From an uncultured Bryobacterales bacterium (GTDB lineage: Bacteria; Acidobacteriota; Terriglobia; Bryobacterales; Bryobacteraceae): a DNA stretch of 38,571 nucleotides. The first letter of the stretch is position 1. Each line of letters begins with the position of its first letter. The translations under genes were made by a program, and so were the position numbers. The notes under the pieces are model-generated. The model was not told the origin of the DNA, searched no databases, and saw only the letters and a program-made list of their open reading frames with translations. Below, one piece after another: positions 33,133-38,571 of the stretch. The stretch lies in assembly GCA_937959285.1 (NCBI GenBank), contig CALGAR010000094.1:1-38571 (forward strand), given 5' to 3'.

Positions 33133-34047
33133 ATGAGCGAGCTGAAAGAGATTGACCTGGGTGTCGTTATTCCAGTAGGGCCTGATTCTATCGCTGAAGT
33201 CCTCGATACGCTGGATAGCGTCGATCATTACCTTCTCTGCAGGAAGTGTGTCGTTGTGGTCGATGACTGCACGGACGACGGTACATATGACGTGCTCAGC
33301 CAGAGACAGCAGTCGCACCCGGATCTGGTGGTCCTGAGAAATCAGCGAAGGAACGGCCTGCAGTTCTTGAGTCATAGTTTGGCCGCTGCATATCGCTATC
33401 TTGTGGCCAACTATCGAGTCCAAACCGTCCTCAAGCTGGATACAGACGCCCTTTTAACCGGTTACGGCCTGGAAAAGGACGCCAGGGACTTTATGCTGCG
33501 GAATCCGGATGTCGGCATTTTCGGCCTTCATTCCGTCAACGCTGATCTTTCGGTGAAAGACTACCGCATGCACACGCAGCAGATTCAGTTCGAGCTGAGT
33601 TTCCGAAGGCGGCTGCGAGGGTACGGCCCCTGGTATCGGCACATTGCAAAGAAGGCCGTAGAGAACGGTTGGGGGCTGGGAGATAACATCTTCGGCGGAG
33701 CCTACTTCCTGACAACCCGCAACATCCGAAAAATGGAGGAGCTTGGGTACTTAGACCCTCCTTACAAGGGTTGGAACAGCAGCATGCAGGAAGATGTTTA
33801 CTTCTCGATGTGCACCGTGGCCGCCGGCTTTCAAATGGGGCAGTTCGCCGCGCCTTGCGGTCCTTTGGCGCTGGATTGGAGAGAGCTTCCGCGTCCCGCG
33901 GCGGAGCTTCTTGCAGATGGATACAAGGTGGTGCATTCCGTGGATAAGGGAAGTAACACAACGCCAGAGCGGAACGGCGGGCTGACCGCTCGCGACGTCT
34001 TTCGACATCACCGCTTGCATTCCCAATTGACGCACGCGAGCGCGTGA
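33133..34047 (+). CDS. GT-A-fold glycosyltransferase-like protein
   Basis: 304 residues resembling family 2-like glycosyltransferases. The N-terminal strand LGVVIPVGPDSIAEVLDTLDSV and CVVVVDDCTDDGT match the nucleotide-sugar-binding start, and LKLDTDAL (Asp103-Thr-Asp105) is the metal-binding DxD motif. A later acidic motif MQEDVYFSM could hold the catalytic base. There is no signal peptide or membrane helix, so it should be cytoplasmic or peripheral. No neighbouring polysaccharide or LPS genes help to name donor or acceptor. The ATG at 33133 is the only good start. It ends 19 bp from the convergent malQ. Confidence 0.75.
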   Translation: MSELKEIDLGVVIPVGPDSIAEVLDTLDSVDHYLLCRKCVVVVDDCTDDGTYDVLSQRQQSHPDLVVLRNQRRNGLQFLSHSLAAAYRYLVANYRVQTVLKLDTDALLTGYGLEKDARDFMLRNPDVGIFGLHSVNADLSVKDYRMHTQQIQFELSFRRRLRGYGPWYRHIAKKAVENGWGLGDNIFGGAYFLTTRNIRKMEELGYLDPPYKGWNSSMQEDVYFSMCTVAAGFQMGQFAAPCGPLALDWRELPRPAAELLADGYKVVHSVDKGSNTTPERNGGLTARDVFRHHRLHSQLTHASA

Positions 34048-34066
34048 TCGTTTGGGGTTTGAAGAG

Positions 34067-36325
34067 TCAGATGTTTCCCCGGTTCGTCCGGCTAATCCAA
34101 TGCCGGATCATTGCAGTGAAGTTGCCCGCTTCGGGCTCTGTCCTGAGCTGGCTCACTGTATAGCGCATCTTCCGCCGCCAATTTGGATACTCGGCGGTCG
34201 TTCCCGGAAGATTTTGCTGCTCTGTTTCCTTCGTCAGGTCTTCCTGGTTGATCGCCAGCAGCAGAGAGGGTGTGGAGGCCAGGAAACCGATAATGGCATT
34301 GTGCAGCTCTCCGGTCAGATAGGGGAGCTGCGACGCAGATCGCGGGAACCACGCCGGCAGCAGATTCAGCGAGAACAGCATGTCGAGGATTTTCTGCTTC
34401 TCGCGGAGACGGTCGTTCATTTGGGCATGATAAATGCCGTCATCGATGACGCCTGCCGCGCGCCGCGATACGATGTCTTTACCTTCCCAAAAGCCCGCCA
34501 GTGTAGGCAAATCGTGCGTCGTCGGCGAGACGAGGGCGTGCCTCGGGTATTCATGCGGCAGCCGGAACCGCCCGTCCCCGTGCTTTTCGAAGTAAAACAG
34601 GCGATAGCTTAAGATGCCGAATCTCTCGAGCGCCTCGCGGACACTGGGCTCGACCGTTCCCAAATCCTCCCCGACGATTACTACCTTTTGACGCACGCTT
34701 TCGAGCGCCAGGATACGAAGCAGGTCTTCGTGGTTCTCCCTTACATAGGTGCCCTGCGCGGCTGTCATGCCCTCGGGTATCCAGAAGAGGCGGAAGAAGC
34801 GCATGACATGGTCAATGCGCAGAGCCCCTCCATGACGGCAGCTTTTCCGAATGGACTCTGCAAAGTGGCGATATCCGTCCTCGCGATGATGCTCGGAGTG
34901 CGGCGGCGGAAACGACCAGTCCTGCCCGTTGGGAGAGAAGTCGTCCGGCGGGGAACCGACTCGCGCGCCCGCGACGTAGAACCATCGATGAGCCCAGAGA
35001 TCCGATCCGTAGCGGTCAGTCGCAAGCGCTAAATCATGGTAGAGCCCAATACTAAGGTTCCGGCTCTTTGCGTACCGCTGCACTGCCTCCAACTGCCGGT
35101 CCAGTTCCCACTGCAGGTACTTGTAGAAGAGAATAAGACGCCAATGCTTCCGGGCGAATTCCTTCACTGCGGGAGACTCCGGATCGCGGTACTCCTCCGG
35201 CCATTGCGTCCATACCCACACGTTGCGGTCGCGCTTGTGCAGCACCTCGTCAAGCGCGCAGTAGGTTGCAAAGCGATCCAGCAGCTCGCCTTCGGCCCTG
35301 CTCCATGCTTCGAACTCGCTTGCACGCCCCGTGCCCTGCCGGTAGTTCTCCAGGAAACGCCGGAAGAGCAGCTTCATGAAGCGAATTTTCAGCCGCGCGA
35401 CTTTCTCGTACTCCACGAACTCGGAGTCTCTCAGGCTCTGGAGCGTCTTTTGAAACTTCGCGCTCTCGAAGAGGCGGACCGCTCGGGGAGACTCTGAGAA
35501 CTCATTCGCTCTTGTTGGGTCGAGATAAATGAAGTTTCGATAAAAGGTGCAGTTTGGGAGGTACGGACTTGTATTGTAAGGGGTGCGGTTGGGGATCGCG
35601 TGAAGGGGATTCAGACCGAGAAAGCTCCCGCGCACGTCCTCGACAAGCCAGTCCAGCATTTTTTCGAGGTCCGTCGTGTCCCCGCATCCCCAGTTCCGAT
35701 CGGACCGGAGCCCGTACAGGCTGATGATAATGCCCGCTGCTTTGTGGTTATCGTTGGACAGTTCCGGTGGGCTCCAGGCGCGGTCCGGACACACGATAAA
35801 GTTACAAACGACCGCGTGTTCGGAATTGGTCAGGGCGGCCGGATAGCAGGCGAGCTTATGGTATCCCAGGCGAAGCGGGGCGGGGAGGGGGACGCGCTTC
35901 CGTACGAACCGCCGCCCCCTCAGTTCGGCGGTGGACGCCAAGGGGAGATGCTGAAATTCGACGAGATTCGAGGAAGAACCGGAATCTTCCCAGACAATTT
36001 CCAGACGGATTGTCGACGTTGCTTCGGGCTCCGGTAACGAGACTTCGACTTCGGCCGGCCCGTTTACGCTCACCACGAGTGTCTTGGGAAGCGGCCGGCA
36101 CCACTCCTGCCAGAGCTTCTGCTCAACGGCGCCGTCCAGCGCGGCGGCGCTGCTTGCATCAACGCCCAGCGCCTCCAGAATCGATCTCTTGACCTCGGGC
36201 GGGGCGGGATGGTGCCTTCCAAAAATGTCCCAGTACTCGCGTTCAATACCCCATGCGGCAGCGGCCCGGTCCAGCGCTTCATCATATGTAGCGGAGGGCG
36301 TAAAGGTGGTGTGGGGCGCGTGCAT
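34067..36325 (-). CDS. malQ: 4-alpha-glucanotransferase (GH77)
   Basis: 752 residues, the longer type of MalQ with an N-terminal extension of about 200 residues that looks beta-rich and carbohydrate-binding-like. The GH77 core starts near GIIISLYGLRSDRNWGCGD. Catalytic residues can be placed: nucleophile Asp505 (RIDHVMRFFRLFWIPEG), acid/base Glu553 (VIVGEDLGTV) and Asp605 (TTHDLPTLAGFW). The enzyme disproportionates maltodextrins and serves glycogen or maltose metabolism. The start at 36325 follows AGAGGT and gives the usual N-terminus; upstream in-frame sequence is antisense of nuoB. It is divergent from nuoB, only 51 bp apart. Confidence 0.93.
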   Translation of the reverse strand: MHAPHTTFTPSATYDEALDRAAAAWGIEREYWDIFGRHHPAPPEVKRSILEALGVDASSAAALDGAVEQKLWQEWCRPLPKTLVVSVNGPAEVEVSLPEPEATSTIRLEIVWEDSGSSSNLVEFQHLPLASTAELRGRRFVRKRVPLPAPLRLGYHKLACYPAALTNSEHAVVCNFIVCPDRAWSPPELSNDNHKAAGIIISLYGLRSDRNWGCGDTTDLEKMLDWLVEDVRGSFLGLNPLHAIPNRTPYNTSPYLPNCTFYRNFIYLDPTRANEFSESPRAVRLFESAKFQKTLQSLRDSEFVEYEKVARLKIRFMKLLFRRFLENYRQGTGRASEFEAWSRAEGELLDRFATYCALDEVLHKRDRNVWVWTQWPEEYRDPESPAVKEFARKHWRLILFYKYLQWELDRQLEAVQRYAKSRNLSIGLYHDLALATDRYGSDLWAHRWFYVAGARVGSPPDDFSPNGQDWSFPPPHSEHHREDGYRHFAESIRKSCRHGGALRIDHVMRFFRLFWIPEGMTAAQGTYVRENHEDLLRILALESVRQKVVIVGEDLGTVEPSVREALERFGILSYRLFYFEKHGDGRFRLPHEYPRHALVSPTTHDLPTLAGFWEGKDIVSRRAAGVIDDGIYHAQMNDRLREKQKILDMLFSLNLLPAWFPRSASQLPYLTGELHNAIIGFLASTPSLLLAINQEDLTKETEQQNLPGTTAEYPNWRRKMRYTVSQLRTEPEAGNFTAMIRHWISRTNRGNI

Positions 36326-36334
36326 GGTACCTCT

Positions 36335-36363
36335 TTTTGATTCTAACGACTCCGTGGGATAAT
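36335..36363 (+). promoter_or_regulatory. Candidate promoter of the nuoB-like gene
   Basis: An extended -10, TGGGATAAT (GATAAT at 36358-36363), lies 13 bp before the ATG, with TTTGAT about 16 bp upstream as a moderate -35. Being so near the start, the transcript would be almost leaderless. The element also overlaps the ribosome-binding region of the divergent malQ. Confidence 0.4.
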
Positions 36364-36376
36364 CATCTTTACAGCT

Positions 36377-36925
36377 ATGGAAACCAAGATCCAGCTCGGT
36401 GATGCGCCGGACGATTTGTATACGCGAATCGACACCGAAAGCGTTCAGGATTTCTCGGACAGTGTACTGCTTACAACTGTCGATAAAGCAATCAATTGGG
36501 GGCGCAAGAACTCGATCTGGCCCATGGCGTTCGGCCTCGCCTGCTGCGCCATCGAAATGATGGCGATGACGGCTTCCCGCTTCGATGTTTCGCGCTTCGG
36601 CGCGGAGGTTTTTCGCGGTTCTCCACGGCAGTCCGACCTGATGATCATCGCTGGCCGTCTGTCGAACAAAATGGCGCCGGTTGTCCGCCAGTTGTATCAG
36701 CAGATGCCGGAGCCGAAGTGGGTGATTTCGATGGGCGCATGCGCCAGCTCGATGGGGGTGTTCAGCAACTACGCCTTGATCCCGGTGAACCAGGTGATTC
36801 CCGTCGACGTGTACGTTCCCGGATGCCCGCCCCGCCCGGAGCAGCTCATCTACGCTCTGATGCTCCTCCAAAAGAAGATTGAGAAGGAGCGCGGTACCTT
36901 ATTGAAGGTGCTCAACCTCGCCTAG
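36377..36925 (+). CDS. nuoB: NADH-quinone oxidoreductase subunit B
   Basis: 182 residues with all ligands of the terminal 4Fe-4S cluster N2: tandem Cys56-Cys57 (GLACCAIEMM), Cys122 (SMGACASSMG) and Cys150 (VPGCPPRPEQ). RFGAEVFRGSPRQSDLMIIAG is the conserved quinone-site neighbourhood. NuoB passes electrons from the hydrophilic arm of complex I to quinone. The length is normal. No nuoA, nuoC or nuoD is adjacent: malQ lies divergently before it and fliS follows 63 bp later. It may be a split-off subunit, or a second copy; the latter cannot be judged from this window. Confidence 0.95.
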   Translation: METKIQLGDAPDDLYTRIDTESVQDFSDSVLLTTVDKAINWGRKNSIWPMAFGLACCAIEMMAMTASRFDVSRFGAEVFRGSPRQSDLMIIAGRLSNKMAPVVRQLYQQMPEPKWVISMGACASSMGVFSNYALIPVNQVIPVDVYVPGCPPRPEQLIYALMLLQKKIEKERGTLLKVLNLA

Positions 36926-36988
36926 ATTTACCGCGAGGTTTTCTGTGAGATCTGAGCGTTGTCTGACGATAAGCCTTCTGAGGGAAGC

Positions 36989-37441
36989 ATGGTCAACAAC
37001 GCGTACGCCTCTTACCTGGAAACCAAGATCCTTTCAGCCGACCCTGTCGAGTTGATCGAGATACTGTATTCGGGTGCCCTGGAGTCTGTGGAGCGCGCCA
37101 GGGCCGCCTTGCAGGCGGGGGATATTCTTGCACGGTCAAAAGAAATCTCCAAAACCAGCGAGATTATCAACGAACTCGCTCTTTCTTTGAACCATGAACA
37201 GGGCGGGGAAATCAGCAGGAATCTGGCAGAGCTTTACGACTACATGCAAAGGCGCCTGATCGAGGCGAACGTGCAGCAGATCGAGGCGCCGCTGATTGAG
37301 GTGGGTAACCTGCTGACCACCCTACGCGAAGGATGGGCAGCCTGCCGGAAGGAAAGGCAGGTGGAAAGCGTGCCGGAAAACACAACCGTGCCCTATTACG
37401 GCGAGGTTGAACACTATTCGTCGGTCAGCTTCACAGGCTGA
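36989..37441 (+). CDS. fliS: Flagellar export chaperone FliS
   Basis: 150 residues from the ATG at 36989, chosen because GAGGGAAGC lies just upstream and FliS usually begins with a short N-terminal AY.SYLET segment (here NNAYASYLETKI). A TTG at 36959 would add ten residues. Family features: ILSADPVELIEILYSGAL and the helical bundle continuing through ISKTSEIINELALSLN and YDYMQRRLIEANVQ. FliS binds flagellin C-termini in the cytoplasm and prevents premature polymerisation. fliD and flagellin are not in view. Its 3' end overlaps the convergent flgJ by 28 nt. Confidence 0.85.
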   Translation: MVNNAYASYLETKILSADPVELIEILYSGALESVERARAALQAGDILARSKEISKTSEIINELALSLNHEQGGEISRNLAELYDYMQRRLIEANVQQIEAPLIEVGNLLTTLREGWAACRKERQVESVPENTTVPYYGEVEHYSSVSFTG

Positions 37442-37746
37442 GACGAAGCCGGGCCGCTTCCGGCCATGTTCTCAACCACCATCTTCGCCAGCCCGAGACC
37501 TCCTGAGGCGGCCAGCAATGAGGCAACCTGCTGCTCGGCGAACTCCATGATGGGGCTTCCCGTCTGATCTTCGCCGGTGCCTAACCATCCCTCTCCGCCG
37601 GCCGCTTCCCGCATCGACCGCAGCATTTGGCCGATCAGGAGGCCTTCAAACTGCATTGCTGCCTCCTCTATTGACCGGGGCCTTTGCCCTTCTCCTGCCT
37701 GAAGGCTCCAGGACGCGCTAGCGAGGCCCAAGGGGTCTGTCTTCAT
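37414..37746 (-). CDS. flgJ: FlgJ-type rod-binding protein, muramidase-less
   Basis: 110 residues containing only the rod-binding domain: AAMQFEGLLIGQMLRSMREAAGGEG, then ASLLAASGGLGLAKMVVENM at the C-terminus. The muramidase domain of enterobacterial FlgJ (~200 further residues) is absent; single-domain versions are common outside the gamma-proteobacteria. It caps the growing flagellar rod in the periplasm. It starts by a 1-nt overlap with the flgI stop (TGATG), so the two are coupled. A separate peptidoglycan hydrolase would be needed. Confidence 0.85.
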   Translation of the reverse strand: MKTDPLGLASASWSLQAGEGQRPRSIEEAAMQFEGLLIGQMLRSMREAAGGEGWLGTGEDQTGSPIMEFAEQQVASLLAASGGLGLAKMVVENMAGSGPASSQPVKLTDE

Positions 37747-38571
37747 CAGATCACCTCCAGTTCCGCTTCCAGGGCTCCCGCCGACCGCAGCGCTTGCAAG
37801 ATTGCGATGATATCGCGAGGCGTGGAACCAATCGAAAGAAGGGCCTGCACGAGATCATCCACCGTCGCTCCTGCTTTCAGTGTGATATTCTGAGCCCTCT
37901 CCTCCTGCGCCCCGACCGCTACCTGTGGCACCGGCGTCGTCTGTCCCTGCGAAAAGGGGGCAGGCTGAGACACCCCAAACGATGTTTCGATCAGAACCGA
38001 GAGAGCGCCGTGAAGGATGGACACCGGCCCCAGGCGAACATCGCGTCCTATGACAACGGTCCCTGTCCGCTCATTGACGACCACCTTCACAGCACGATCT
38101 GCGTCGACGGACAAGCCTTCGACTTCGGCAAGAAATTCCACCAGCCGGTCCGCGTAGTCCGACGGCGGATCGATCACGACCATCCCGGCGTGGACTGCGC
38201 GCGCGACCGGCTTACCGCTGCCCTGGTAGCGCTGATTCACCGCTTCTGCGATCCGTGCAGCCGTCGTGAAATCCGACTGCTTGAGTTGCAGGCGCAACTG
38301 TCCCTGCGGCGCCACTGTGGGCGGCGTCTGTTCTACGATCGCTCCACCCGGCACACGCCCTACCGTCGGGTGATTCACTGTGAACGAGTTGCCGGACCCG
38401 CGCCGGGCCGCGAATCCGCCCGTGACAACCGCCCCCTGGGCGACTGCGTATACCTGGCCGTTCGCAGCGCGTAGCGGTGTCAGGATAAGTATGCCGCCCT
38501 GGAGGTTCGAGGCATCCCCGATTGCGGCAACCGTGACGTCGATGCGCGTTCCGGGCTGCGCAAACGGCGGC
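37746..38571 (-). CDS. flgI: Flagellar P-ring protein FlgI, C-terminal part
   Basis: About 275 residues of FlgI, the reading running off the window edge at its 5' side. Landmarks: PPFAQPGTRIDVTVAAIGDA, LQGGILILTPLRAANGQVYAVAQG, VVVNERTGTVVIGRDVRLGPV and the terminal TVDDLVQALLSIGSTPRDIIAILQALRSAGALEAELEVI-type helix pair. FlgI forms the P-ring around the rod in the peptidoglycan layer of diderm bacteria, which supports a Gram-negative host. The signal peptide and first ~90 residues lie outside the window. It is upstream of flgJ in one operon. Confidence 0.95.
   Translation of the reverse strand, partial: PPFAQPGTRIDVTVAAIGDASNLQGGILILTPLRAANGQVYAVAQGAVVTGGFAARRGSGNSFTVNHPTVGRVPGGAIVEQTPPTVAPQGQLRLQLKQSDFTTAARIAEAVNQRYQGSGKPVARAVHAGMVVIDPPSDYADRLVEFLAEVEGLSVDADRAVKVVVNERTGTVVIGRDVRLGPVSILHGALSVLIETSFGVSQPAPFSQGQTTPVPQVAVGAQEERAQNITLKAGATVDDLVQALLSIGSTPRDIIAILQALRSAGALEAELEVI

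Noticed and set aside
36326..36871. Extension of malQ over the nuoB gene
   Set aside because: It is antisense to nuoB, and the ATG at 36325 has a good ribosome-binding site and fits the family.
1..38571. tRNA genes, CRISPR arrays, insertion sequences or prophage
   Set aside because: No cloverleaf, spaced direct-repeat array, transposase, integrase or terminal inverted repeats were seen on either strand by reading; a dedicated tRNA scan was not possible.

Overview
The window looks like a metagenome-type contig from an Acidobacteriota member, most like the Bryobacterales/Solibacter group. The evidence is a large Oar-type TonB-dependent receptor with a carboxypeptidase-regulatory-like N-terminus, a VWA-like exported protein of the Solibacter kind, two DUF4097 proteins under an ECF sigma/anti-sigma pair, a GT21 hopanoid-type glycosyltransferase, a bacillithiol-type deacetylase and flagellar genes. 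This assignment is inferred from gene content. The first ~1.1 kb does not fit: it has very GC-rich, actinobacterial-looking coding sequence (a desaturase-type ferredoxin/flavodoxin reductase and a BKACE/DUF849 enzyme). It stops in mid-gene exactly where a truncated UvrD/AddA-like helicase-nuclease begins in mid-gene on the other strand. I read this as a chimeric join near base 1,100.

Layout: 1-1.1 kb, foreign segment. 1.1-4.6 kb, 3' part of the helicase-nuclease, then a convergent ECF sigma/zinc-finger anti-sigma pair. 4.7-7.8 kb, thrS coupled to a GT21 glycosyltransferase. 7.8-10.85 kb (minus), a four-gene operon: ECF sigma, anti-sigma with a HEAT-like C-terminus, two exported DUF4097 proteins. 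11.0-12.8 kb (minus), ssb, a small hypothetical gene and a YkgJ-type Cys-cluster protein. 13.1-17.35 kb (plus), a tight run: exported VWA-like protein, exported methyltransferase-like protein, PfkB kinase, rhomboid protease, BshB-type deacetylase. 17.4-25.7 kb (minus), a MoxR-DUF58-VWA-VWA operon led by a small membrane protein and followed by an MFS transporter. 25.8-29.2 kb, CYTH protein, PhoD-like phosphatase and an exported alpha/beta hydrolase. 29.5-34.0 kb, the TonB-dependent receptor and a glycosyltransferase preceded by a repeat-rich intergenic region. 34.1-36.3 kb (minus), 4-alpha-glucanotransferase. 36.4-38.57 kb, an isolated nuoB, fliS, and the convergent flgI-flgJ pair (flgI cut by the window end).

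Much of the window concerns the cell envelope and its surveillance: two ECF circuits, the MoxR/VWA assembly-type operon, a rhomboid protease, many exported proteins and an outer-membrane receptor. Housekeeping genes (thrS, ssb, nuoB) sit away from their usual neighbours. No tRNA, rRNA, insertion sequence or CRISPR array was recognised.
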